Shown here: positions 22,136-34,931 of the stretch, piece after piece
How the letters are laid out: each line of letters starts with the position of its first letter
Numbering within the stretch: position 1 is the first letter of the stretch
Origin: Pisaster brevispinus
Taxonomy: Eukaryota; Echinodermata; Asteroidea; Forcipulatida; Asteriidae
Direction: 5' to 3'
DNA length: 64,000 nucleotides
Assembly: GCA_023634235.1 (NCBI GenBank)
Contig: JAMKCF010000001.1
Location: forward strand, 7,566,758 to 7,630,757
Position numbers and translations under genes: made by a program
The notes under the pieces: generated by a model
Seen by the model: the letters and a program-made list of their open reading frames with translations, nothing else
What the model was told of the DNA's origin: nothing
Database searches by the model: none

Positions 22136-24327
22136 AAAAAATGTATGTTATTATTAAGACCTCGGCCGCAAATCAAAAAACACATTGCAAGTCACGAGGA
22201 ATTTGTTATGGGGCATTAAGTTAGTCAGGTCAATTCGAGAGTAGCTTTTCGGTCAAAGATTTGGCTGAATTAATTACTATATTACACACTTATGTTTGGT
22301 AACCTATTTATTAAGTAGATTGATTACAATTGACTGTTTAACATGTCCTGGTATGACTGGTGTTAACTTTACATTTAGATAGCTTACCTACTGGTTCTAA
22401 TTATTTTACTTCGATAAATACAAATCCACTGTACTTCTTCAGAGCATGGAGGTTATTTCTTACCTCCATGTTCAGAGGGACATCGTTTAAACAATGACCC
22501 AGTGTGATAAGGGGGTTGCTTCGACTCTGTAAAATGAAGTACGTTTTAAAACAACTTTCCGACAGGTTATTTCTTATACAAAAAAAGTAATGTTTAATTG
22601 CAAATCGCGGCAACACATTTACACACACTTAAAAAAAAGGGGAAAAAACAACAAATAAAACCAGTATGCCTACCGCTCGTAAAAGTTTGTATAAAATAAC
22701 ACAATAGATGATCATTGCACAAAGATAACAGTTGGATTTGTACTGGACTTACCATCACTTTCCCATCGTCCGATGAAGAGGCACTGACTTTCGTGACACC
22801 GCCAAGGGAATGACCACTCTTGCTGCGAGCAGGCTGTTTGTTCTTGCCAAACAGGACAACCTTACCGTCACTTTCTCCAAAATACCACCGTGACATGATA
22901 TAATATTAAACAACTTTTGAAATGTACTGCAACTGGTGATCATCCAGAGGTCCTTTCTTTATGTGGTGATGAACACGAGAGGTGCATCCAAGGGTGGATC
23001 TCACAGATGTGTATACGTTGCGGCCTTGCTGGCGAATGGTTCTGGACTGTTGTTTTAGGATCGTGTTCTTAAGATTTATGGGTTTCCTTGCGTAATGCAG
23101 ATCCGGTCCACTGATGATTAATGGATAAAGGACGGAGTACCCTCCATTTCATCATGGGCTCATTATGCCACTCTATCGGTATACTTTGTTTGTTGTTTTG
23201 TTGGTTTGCTTGTGCTGCATCTTTCTCAGTATTGCAATCATTTATAGGGCTTAGGGATTCATGTTCAAAGTATATAACGTTCATAATGGTTCATAACATG
23301 GTCAGAAAAGTTATCATAACCTGACAGAATTAATAACAGGAACAAGAATGATTCTCCTGAAAACAATGCAGTTACAAACAAGGCCATATCAGGATTGTTA
23401 CAACTACAAAAACTGGGTCTTTCAGGAATGTTATAACAAATACTCTTTTGTTTTCATGTTATGGACGTATTTTCTGTTTTAATTAATACACATCTGAAAA
23501 AAATATCCCCGTTTGTCTGTTTAACAACCGGTAAGTTAAGTATTTTAAATGGTATTCCCACCACCCTCCGCGGTTTCACTACCTCGCATTAACAGTTGTT
23601 AAGTATACGGCCAGCCTTCCCCAGTGCTTCCAAGGCCGGTCAGAGTGCCGTTACTTGTTATATGCGTAGTCCTTTTCGAAAATGGTGCTCTTAAATTCTA
23701 ACGGTCAAAAATGTGGCTAAACTTTGGTCTTTTCTTATTCTTTCGTTCACCATGGCTCCATGTGATTTCGCTCTTTCCCACGGAAACACGTTCACATGCA
23801 TCAGATTTAGCAAGTGACCGAATGCACAAAGCTTGCAACCGTTCTTTTTCATCTTTTAAACTTTCGAACTAAATTCAGTTTTATTAATGTTTCCTAGTGG
23901 GTTTACTTCTATTGTAATGATTTTTTTTTTAATTTATAAATATGGCACTAATAATCTTGTTTGGATCAAAACTGTTAAAAAATATATATACATAAGAGAA
24001 AAAAAAAGTACAAAATAATGTGTCTATTTGTTGAAGTACATGAACAGCTGTTAGCCAGAATATTGAAATGTCGCTATGGGACTTTATCCCCAATTCACAA
24101 GTTAATGAAAACTGGCGGGACGTATTTATTTTGAATGACATCTCAATAAATTGTATGTTTTGGCTAGATAAAAAGAGAAAAGTCACTAGCAGAAAAATTG
24201 TTTAAAAGTTACAAAATTACACACTGCAAGAGACAAAATAAAATAAGCATCGCTCACTGGTCCTGCCAGCCTTTGTCAGTATAAAGAAGTAATACTATAC
24301 AAGAGCAACATCATAAAAAAAACAAAC

Positions 24328-24678
24328 TGCTTAAACAGATAGGTCTTTAAATGACATTTAAAAACATTCAATGTTGCACACTCTCGAAGGTGAGATGGTA
24401 GGCTGTTCCATAGAGATGGGGCAACAACCCTGCAAGCTCTACGGCCATAAGACGATGTCCCTGGAGGAGGTGAGGTTTGTCACAACAGCTTAAGTGAGGA
24501 AGAACGAAGATTTCGAGCTGGTTGGTGGCGTTGAATGAGATCCTGGATTAAGAAGGGGCTAGGCCGTGCAGAGCTTTGAATGTGAGAATGAGTGTCTTGT
24601 AAACTATTCGCTTTGAGACAGGAAGCCAATGAAGAGACTGCAGAATCGTCAATAGTAACAAAATAGTGTCCAACTTGT
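24328..24678 (+). repeat. Probable degenerate transposable-element fragment, copy 2
   Basis: Same fragment as at 5830-6180. Confidence 0.4.
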
Positions 24679-26807
24679 AGGCTCATTCTCTACTTATCAA
24701 TTGTTGAATGTGCAGTTTTTAATGGACGTAAACGACAGGCCTGGTTCATTCACTACAGCACTAGTTATTGGTTGATGATTATCCAATGATGAGTTTGTAG
24801 TTTCAAGTTTATATACAGCAGTGCAACTGGACTGGCTCTCTTGTACAATCTTCAAGTCAGAGGTTGCATACATCCAGCAAAAGTTATAAATACTGTAAAA
24901 GCACACAACAAAATACATGTTACATGTAAAAGCTTCTTGAAAAAGAAATGTTCTTAGTTTTAAGAGTTAAGAAATAAACTGTAAGAAATAAACTAAGAAA
25001 TAAACTGAAGACATTTGTGTATTTATACAGTCTGCAATATCAGAAAGGTCATGTTCTATTTGAAGGTTGTTTAAGGACCCTTGACTACAGTTAATTAAAG
25101 AATATTACCTATGTAAATGCGATTTGTAACAGTATACATTTATGTAAGCAAAGCTCAAAGCAACCCATTCCCAATATGCTCCAATTATTATCTCTATCCA
25201 TAACATGTACACTATGCATGTACTTTAATTTTTTGTAGAACTGGGATTGACATGTAGGTCTTTAACGGTCTTTCTTTTTTATGTAGCTCATTGTTGTGAA
25301 TGTTCTGTGGGCTTCTAAAAACATTACAACTATTGTTTTTCAGAAATCTGTTTTTTTTTTATGCCCAGATATATTTTGGAGATGACAAATGTACAATCAT
25401 ATGGAATTCTGTACTGGTTGACAGCTCTGCTTGAATGATTTGTGAATACTTTTTTAGTTTGAAATTTAGTTGGTGAATGATTTTTTTGTGAGAATTTCAT
25501 GTGCATTGACAAGACATGATCAAAAAAGTATACAATGAAATGGCATAGTGATAGGCAATTAGTAAGGACAAAGTGGAAAGAGGCAATGATGTAGGCCTAC
25601 CTGATGATGATAACCACTCAGCAACAAAATACTTATGTTAAGCCTGTAGTTTGTTGAGGTCCAAATGTGCATTATATCAAAATGTCTCATAAGGAAGAGC
25701 AATCCTGCATGGGAAATAAATTTAAGTACATGTACATTAATGTTTCGTGTGAACACTGACAAAAAAAACAATGGAATAAATCATTTTCATGACATTCATT
25801 TGCATATACTAACTGTAGATTTGCTTGATCATCAGCCTTGTTGCATTCCAGCACACATGTATGTATGTAATTGTAAACATCACAATATCAGCTGTGAGGT
25901 GGTTGCACTTTGCTGACCAATAGTGGAAAAAATCTGCCTGAAGAACAAGCTTCATTAAGGTCCCATACAGCAAAGGCTTGAAGTTGAGTAAACAAATGCT
26001 GCACTAAACTAATTAAGTTTCACTTGTTTGATGTTATCTGTCTTTTACATTGTACACTCCACAATTCAATACTACTGACTGTGTACGTAATCAATTCCAT
26101 TGGAATGTTTCTGTGCTTTAGTTTTGTACACGCCTCTATGTAGTGAGCATTTATGTTACGAGACTTCATTGCTTTTGTGTAAATGTGTACATGTAAATGT
26201 ACAGTGTTATACAGGTACTAATCCATGCCAAACATAAAGTGTCTTTCACTAGTATTATAACCAAAATATGTTAGCTAACAAAAGTTTAACAATATTAACA
26301 AGAGAACCCTAACAAGGTAAGATTCCAAATTTTCAGAATGGGGGGGCTACAAACTTTGGGCTATTCAAGATGAAAACTTTGATAATTCTGCTGGTGTTTC
26401 ACGATAAGTAAATGTCGGTGTGGGGTCTGCTTACTAAGACTAAGAGACTTAAGAAGCATTTATCAAGTTAATATCCACCCATTTTCAAATAAAAAAATTG
26501 ATTTTGTATTTTGTTTGTGGTTGAAATGTTTTGTTTCCAGTCAGTGCAAAATAGCGAAGACGATGTGTGTACCCCCTGTGAACACCACCCCTAAATCTGT
26601 CACTGCTTAACACAATATTACAGCAATACAAATAAAACAGATCTATATTAAACATTACCCGTACTTGTAGTTAGGCGTCTCACACAATTTGTTACTTAAA
26701 CATTTCTGTGTTTGTACTGTGCATGTATCTTATTGATCGAAGGGAAAAGTGTTTGGTAATACAAACTTTTGAGCAAAGATGTTAGTCTGTCATAGATTAA
26801 TCAAATT

Positions 26808-27151
26808 TATTGCCCTTTTTTTGCAAGATACCCGACACAGGAGGCCAAGGCCACTCAAGGTGTGGGCTACAAATCAACTTTTTTCCAGTGGGGTGCTGCT
26901 ACATGTACCAACTCCTAGGGCTGACACAGGGTAATCCCCTTTGCAGTTCATAAGAATGTAGGCTTGGGTATCATTCATCAGAAGCCTGGCTGGTAGAGCA
27001 GAAAGCACTACCTCCCCAAATGTTTACAAAGCAATTATGGTTAAGCACGTTGCTCAAAAACACAAGTGTCATGACCGGGATTCGAACCCACTCCCCAATG
27101 ACTTAGCCACCAGAACTCAAGTCTGATGCACAAACCATTCAGCAATGACAC
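26808..27151 (-). mobile_element. tRNA-derived SINE-like element, copy 2
   Basis: Same element as at 8310-8653; tRNA-like head at 27151-27066. Confidence 0.5.
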
Positions 27152-28249
27152 GTTAGAGTGTGCATCATCATGACTTCTTTTAATATAATTCAATTGTGGA
27201 ATTTAATTGATTTCTTCAGGAATCTTCATGCAGGCACGTGCACATCATGTAAAAGTAACAGCTGAATAAGATAAAGGGGGAAGTTAACCTTCTCTTCATT
27301 TCAAATTGTAAAAATTAAATACATTAACTCTGCGTGACACCATAAACAAAAATCACACCATTTCGCCATGCCTTGCTTGTTGAGTAACAGTTTGATTTTA
27401 GCGTGTCACACATTTCTGTGAAGAACCAAACCACTTTTAAATCACCCAATCACTTTTAAATCAGCCACAGCATAAGATATAGACCCTTTTGACTAAATAC
27501 AATCAATTCAAGCAAAATTGCATTTTGAGATGAGCCCAATGTCTCTTTCTGCTCAATCAACAATTTCTTTGACTGACGCCCTTTGTTTACACAACTTAGC
27601 AAGGCTGAGTAATTGCTGTACAATTCCTATGGGAATTCCTGGAGAGCGGGTCAATGTTGGATTGTGTTAGTTAAAAACAAACCCCGGGTAGTGATAAGAC
27701 ATTTGGCATGCTATTTGGCTAGGTGCAGTTGTAGAACTTGGAATTTTTTGATTTTTTGAAGAAAACAAAATGGCGGACTAATGACTTTGTAATTAAAAAC
27801 TGTTACTCAATAAGTGAGCGATGGTGTCACGGAGGGTTAATAATATATCTAATAAAACTGCCATATTTACACTACAATGCATTGTCAAATTGCCATTTAC
27901 ACTTCACATGACATTGTGCACTTTAGCCAATGCTTAAAAACCAAAACTACATGAATTTTGTATAAGTTTACAGTATACTGCCCAATACCACCCCATCCTC
28001 AGCAACGCCCCCTCCCCGATTCCGTTTGTTTAGTGTCATAAGATCATCATCGCTTTATTTTAGAACTGATTGATTCCTTCTTCATTAAAATTATTCTCTA
28101 TGCAATAAAGGATTTATAAAATTAGGTTCTACATGTACAAGCTTGCACATTGTGTATGAAATAATAAATTGATTCAATGAATTAGAACAGAAATTCTATA
28201 CTTTGTGTGCTCTTCTTAGATGTCTTATTTTGATTGGACACAAATATCG

Positions 28250-28587
28250 TTCTTTCCAAGTGCTATGACATAACTTTGTTATACATGTAGATGTGCCACG
28301 CTTGCGTGGAGTGAAGTCTTTCAAAACCGAGATTGCACATTAAACTGATTGGAACCTCACTGTTTATCGACCGTTTTTTTATAAAACAATGTGTACTTTC
28401 ATGCTGACACAGAATGAGTTCTTTCCAAGTCCTATGTAAATTCAATGTAAGGTTCTTACTATTCAATTCTTTGTAGATGTGCCACTTTAAAAAAGTAATG
28501 AGAGCCTCGCTGTTTATCGTCCGATCTCTTATCAACTGATTCTCATTAAAACAACATGCACTTTCATGGCTTGCAGTGAACAAGTTC
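28250..28587. repeat. Degenerate 169-bp direct duplication, copy 2
   Basis: Same duplication as at 9752-10089, with a private T at 28333. Confidence 0.6.
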
Positions 28588-29627
28588 ATATATTTGTAAT
28601 ACCAGGTTGACCCTCCATTTTTCTTGACAAACGTTTATAGAGCAACTATTTGAAATCATTAACGCAAGGCTTGTTTATGACAGTGCACTGAACACTATTT
28701 GTTTACAATTATGTGTACTCTATAAATTATACATTTTGCACTTGAGATCATTGCAACATACAATGTACCGGCATGTGTACCCATCTACTGCAAGTGATTG
28801 ACACTGACTGACTGCTCAAACAGTAAAAAGGTTGACTGTGTGTGTGTATCACTTGCCCATATTTTATCCAGGCTCATCAATTCACAAGCAAACTGGATGG
28901 TATTATGGTCAGACAGTATATACATGTAGCAAGATTACTTTTTTTTTGCAAAAATGTACTTAAATTCCTTAACAGTGCCAGTACTTAAACAATACAAGAA
29001 CTTAAAATTAAATGTACAGACAGCCAGCCCTCCCCCAAGATATAATGTACATTGTAATGTAAGTAAAACTAAATGTAGTGTACATTTCTCTATACCTCTT
29101 TCCAGAGTTTCATTCTTATTGCCATAATTATCTTATCTTATATTATCTTATAGTATCTTATTACCCAGGCACCTACTCGTAGGCACTGCCTGGAATTTAT
29201 TCTTTTCTTTCTTTAACCTGGTTCTTCCCCGGCATCCAGAAATTGTTCATACTTATTTGTAAAACCTGTTTTTTCACACACTTCAAACTAAAAGTACTTA
29301 CAATTTTGTTCTCATAACATTGTTTGTTACAAACTGTTATAAATGATTTTACACCAGTGAAAGTTATGCAAAGTGTACCACATCATACAAAGCAGTCTCA
29401 CATTTTAATAACTGATTCCAATGCTGTTTAAATTCTATTATTTTGTGATTTTTCTGTTTTGTTTTTCGCTCCATATTTTTGTTTGCTTATTTTTGTGTTT
29501 TTTGTTTTCAATGGGTTTGTTGTGTGTGTGCTAATATTAACCTCAACAATATTCCTGAATATAAGCATTAAAAAAGTTATTGATAATTATAGTTATAAAT
29601 CATGAACAACATTAATTAACATAAAAT

Positions 29628-30376
29628 TCATCCACATGTACAAAAAATCAAAATTTCGAATGATTTTGTAGGCAACCTAAAAGTTATGTTATATGTCAAT
29701 CTTAATAGCTTCACGGTAACTGTAATAAATAGGTCTGACATACTCTTTACATTTTCTAAGCCTCGGACTAATACATGATCAATCAATGTACCATTCTGTT
29801 GTTGACTTGTACACATTGCTTGTATCCTTGCTCTATCATTACTCTCTCAATTCGTGAATGATTATCAAAAATGTACTCAATAAAATCTCCCATCACTATA
29901 CTTTTATTACTTATTCTATGAATTTCAGAAACCAATGGTATAAGATTATCCATGAACTTTTTAATATCATAAGGGGATCGATAAATGGCAACAATTATAA
30001 CTGAAACTTGTGCTATCATATGTAAAGCAACATATTCTATACTGTGAACTTCAATGTTTAAACGACTGAAATGTTTATCCCTCTTGCCATACACTGCAAC
30101 TTCCCCGTGACTTTGTTGCTGTAGTCTTTTCATTTGGTCATTATATGAGCAACCTCTCATTTGATGGTAACACTTAAACTCATCTAAATTAACAATCATC
30201 TGATCTGCTTCAATCCATGTTTCTGTTAGACAAATGAAATCTGAATTCATCATTTCTCTTTGACATTTCAAATCCTGAAAGTGTGGTGACAAGCCCCTGT
30301 ACATTATGCAGCATGATAGTCGTATATGAAACATTTTCTGTATGATTGTCTCTACTATCTGTTTCATCCATTCCAC
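29628..30376 (-). pseudogene. Helentron endonuclease domain, decayed, copy 2
   Basis: Same remnant as at 11131-11879, with the same frame break and GDFI change. Confidence 0.78.
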
Positions 30377-30447
30377 TCACTACATGCATTGTTTTAAGAG
30401 CTTCTATTACTGATTTATCACAATATATCAATTTCTCATTAAATCCT

Positions 30448-32540
30448 TCAATGACGAGACCCTTTAAGTGAAGTTAGACGACTTAAACTTACATAGGCTT
30501 GACCAGCTGAAAATGTTCGTTCAAGACAAACAACAGCTTTATTTGTTGTCATACCTTGTACTTTATGCGCAGTACAAGCCCATGATAGTTTCAATGGAAA
30601 TTGCTTACGGATACATGTCTTTCCAATGTATTCTTCCTGTAATTCAATTGCAACATAATTGTTCGTATGTGATGTTGACTGTTTTCTTACTTTAGAACCC
30701 GCACTCTTATTATCAAATACTACATTAATAAACTTTGGACCAGATTGATCAGGTAACATCTCTATGCCACTAGCTGTTCCAAATGCTCCATTGACAAGTC
30801 CATCAGAAACATCTATATTTTTTGTCAACATAACTCTTGCACCAACACCTAGCACTAATGATTTACATGAGCATACTGTTTGCAAAGGTTTGTCTCTTTG
30901 TTTCATCCTACCGGTTCCATCTCTTTGATAATCCTTGGCTTCAATATGTATCAATTCTGAACACTTCTCATGCATTCTTTTGAAATTATAGTTATCATCC
31001 TGTTTATTTGTTGGATAGATGTGCACTGCATCTTGTACATCCTCTCCAGTTTCACAACTATTAAGTAGAGCTCTGTCTCATTCAGTAAAATTATCCTTCT
31101 TTGTTTTTATCCTCAATTTATTTAAAAGCTCTATAAATTGAACATCATCTTTTTGTCTCATTATTTCATTTAATTCAATTTTCCTGAAGTTATCATGCCA
31201 CAAGCTGGACTGTATTGTGTGATGATGCAAAGACTTTCCTTTTACTGGAGGTAGCTGATAGAAATCACCAACTGCAATAATGCGAACATTACCAAATCAA
31301 CATTGATTTCTTGTTTGCTTAATTTGCCTTAATCTTCCATGAATATAGCAAAGCATTTTTTGATCAACCATAGAAACCTCAATAATGAGTACAATTTTTA
31401 ATTGATTCAATTTGTTACGCAAGGTACTTATTTTCTCTTCACCAAGGGGTTTATATGGTAGTGATAAATCGGTAGTAATTGACAAGGCACTATGTATTGT
31501 AAGTCCATTAATATTAAATGCAGCCACTCCAGTAAGCGCAGTCAACAGAACAGAAACATCATCAGGATTTGGATTCATTCTGCCAAGTAAGCGTACGGCT
31601 TCATTATTGTAACGTTGGTTTATTTCCTGGGTTTTCCTTACTAACTGTTGCATTGCCTGACAGAAAGTACCAGAGAAATCAGAATTTAATCAAAACAACA
31701 ACTCTGCTTTATTAAAACTCTCAACACGTCTTGTCACTACAAGCTCAAATCAAACTCCCTTTCTCAACGACTGCACTAACAAGTCACACCGATCTATTTT
31801 TAGAACGACGGACGCTAACTTGATATAAAATCCATTCAACAACTTCTGGAGTATCAGTTCACATGTCTGGAAAGTTCCGCCGGCTGTCTGGAAAGTTCCG
31901 CCGGCTGTCTGGAAAGTTCCGGCGGCGAAACACAATGTCACATTATATATACATTTAATCAAATGTGATTTCCCTGTGCCTGCTCCTCCAGTAATAAACA
32001 TATGGAACGGTTCTGAAATATTGCCATTGACTTTATCAACACACCAGTGTCTAATTTTATAGAATATTTGACTCTGCCTGTTATTCAATGACCTCATTAA
32101 GGTTTGTGCTTCATGTCTTGGTATTTTAGCTTTATGATATTCAATGCAATAACTTCCGTCTTCTTTCTTATTTGATTGCAAGTCTGGAATCGGACACTTA
32201 TCTTCATTCTCCTCCACAACTTGATTCATTTTATCTCTACATTCATGTCTTTCTGCTTTAGTCTCTGGACTGATCAATGCCAATGCATCTTCCTGAGGGC
32301 CAAACTTTGCCAAATATTCTTCAGCTTCATCCATTGACTCAAGGTTTGCTTCAAATTTCTGACGATTATTGTCTACAACAACCTTGACATAAACAATGTT
32401 ACATCCATGTAAGTTGACACTCCGGTCCCAGTCTGATAAAACTCTTCAAAAGTTTCAAAATGAGTAGGTTTCAACTGGGCATCTATGCAATGAGGCAAGA
32501 ACAATTGTAGAATACTGTGATGGTACTTCTCTGGACAATT
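30448..32540 (-). pseudogene. Helentron Pif1-like helicase, decayed, copy 2
   Basis: Same remnant as at 11951-14043, with the same internal stop and frame breaks. G at 30665 changes one Met to Thr, which is neutral in a dead gene. Confidence 0.87.
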
Positions 32541-32826
32541 TGATTACCTAGACATGACCCTTAACAGCAAATACTACCAAAGTGAACTCATGTAAACTTC
32601 ATTTTTTTGATAAAATTGGGAGTTTTGTTCGCTTATCAAATTTCATCTCTTTTCACTGAAAAATATTCACGAATGAAAATTACATAACACATGAAAAGCA
32701 TTCTCGAAGTGGTTAAAACTGCCATAAAAGATCGTTTACTTATGGTCGGTAATTATAAAATGAAGTTATGGCAATAGACCTGAAAGAATCGAACATGAGG
32801 GATATTATAACCTCTTGACTGTAACA

Positions 32827-34097
32827 CGTTTTCACGAGATGATATAATCCATGTCCGAGAGTTGGCTGGGCTGAATGCGGGATAATATTATCTCGTAATA
32901 AAAACAAGTTTTAATGAGATAACAATATACATGTCCGAGAGTTGGCGAATGCTGAATGTGGAATAATGTTTTCAAGGAATGGAACAAGTTGCTGCGAGAT
33001 AATATTATCCATGTCCAGGAGTTGGCGGGGGGTTGGATGTGGGACATTGTCCCGAACCCAGAAAAGAACAGGTTTTCACGAGATAAAATTGAAGATGTCC
33101 GAGAGTTGGCGGGGGCTGCATGTGGGATAATGTTATCCCAGAAAGGAGCAGGTTCTCACGAGATATGTTATCCATGTCCGAGAGTTGAAAGGATAATACA
33201 TGTGTAGTATCCCAGAATGGAACAAGTTCTCATGACTAAGTAGGATTTGAAACTTTGCATGGTGGAAGTATAACTAAGTAAGGCTTGCGGTAACACCATG
33301 TGGAAATCTCTTTTGAGTAGTGTAGGTTCTGAAATGAACCGGTGGTAAACGACTCAACGTTTCGATCAGTATGCTCTGATCGTCTTCAGGAGAATGAGTT
33401 CTCATGAGATAATATTATCCAAGTCTGAGAGTTGGCTGGTGCCGATTTTGGGATAATATTATCCCAGCCAGAATGGAACAAGTTTTCATGAGATAATATT
33501 ATCCAAGTCTGAGAGTTGGCTGGTGCCGATTTTGGGATAATATTATCCCAGCCAGAATGGAACAAGTTTTCATGAGATAATATTATCCAAGTCCGAGAGT
33601 TGGCTGGTGCTGATTTTGGGATAATATTATCCCAGAATGGAACAAGTTCTCATGAGATAATATTATCCAAGTCTGAGAGTTGGCAGGGGCTAATTTGGGG
33701 ATAATATTATCCCAGAATGGAACAAGTTCTCATGAGATAATATTATCCAAGTCTGAGAGTTGGCAGGGGCTAATTTTGGGATAATATTATCCCAGAATGG
33801 AACAAGTTCTCATGAGGTAATATTTTCCAAGTCTGAGAGTTGGCAGGGGCTAATTTTGGGATAATATTATCCCAGAATGGAACAAGTTCTCTTAAAATAA
33901 TGTCCGAGAGTTGGCTGTAGCTGAATGTGGGATATTATTATCAAAGAATAAAACAAGTTCTCACGAGATAACTTATCCTTGTCCAAGAGTTGATTATGGC
34001 TGAATGGGAATAATGTTATCCCAGAAAGGAACAAGTTCTCACGGGATGTTGTTATCCATTCCGAGAGTTGGCGAGGGCTGAATGCGGGATAATATCA
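32827..34097 (+). repeat. 80/84-bp minisatellite, copy 2
   Basis: Same array as at 14330-15600, with the same unit number and interruption. Confidence 0.9.
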
Positions 34098-34826
34098 AAA
34101 AAGAGGAATTTGAACAACACGTAGATAACACCTTTGATTTCTACAAACGCGAGAGTTACAAACAAAGTAATATTTAACACAATGTTGTAGTTATTTTTTT
34201 ACAACATTATGTAAACATCATTCAACAAATCGAATCACAATCCAGAAATTAAAGACATCAAAATAATAAATAGTACAGACGAAAACCTATTTTATTTGTA
34301 TGTCAAATTTTTGATTTGCTTTCTGTATAAAAGGCATCATCATGTTTAACAGTTTTATATTACAAACAATCCTGCACACAAGTAAAAAGGAAGATCATTT
34401 TTAAAAATGAATTTTAGTTTACATCGAAAAGCTATCTTTTGACAAGTTCCTTAAATATCACCCTATAAAATAATTTTACAGTGAAATTTCAAAATGTATT
34501 TTAACAAAGCACCCTCTCAAACTATTTTAGGATGAACTTCGGCAAATGTATTTTATGTATAGGTTTGTTTAATTTTAAGCCCCATTAGGACCAGATTAAC
34601 CAATACGAATCACACCAAACAAACATGGCAACAGCTAAGCCCTGTTACCCCCCCCCCCCCCCATAATATCATTATTTACTGCAAGCCTGCGGGTGGTCCC
34701 AACTATCTGGGCGGATTTGTTGTATGGTCATCACTGGTCAAGCGATCATGATTGTTAATCGGATCATGATTGGGGCAGTTGTGTTAATTTTATTGCCGAA
34801 ATAAAAATATGTTTATTTGTTTTGCT

Positions 34827-34904
34827 GTCCTCTAATAAAAACGTTCTTGTTATAAGAGGTACTCTGGCCAGTTCCAGTGATCTTGTTATAACGAGAGTCG
34901 ACTG
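34827..34904 (-). mobile_element. pogo-like terminal repeat remnant, copy 2
   Basis: Same remnant as at 16327-16404, downstream of gene copy C. Confidence 0.5.
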
Positions 34905-34931
34905 TATTTTTTTTCTGATAAATTATAAAAA

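Larger units (their letters stand above)
16432..22896 (-). pseudogene. ParB-like / methyltransferase-like gene, copy B (frameshifted in exon 7)
   Basis: Exons in transcription order: 22896-22753, 22526-22464, 21459-21303, 21173-21048, 20132-19624, 19314-19195, 18934-18705, 18522-18302, 18049-17875, 17382-17233, 16637-16432 (stop TAG). Exon 7 is 230 bp here, against 229 bp in the other copies. Near 18815-18823 there is a substitution plus one extra T (A on the coding strand, within an A-run), which shifts the frame after about residue 411 and leads to an early stop. Exons 8-11 remain intact in sequence. The domains are as in copy C. It could be a real pseudogene in the array or a homopolymer consensus error; the neighbouring substitution argues mildly for a real change. 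Confidence 0.72.
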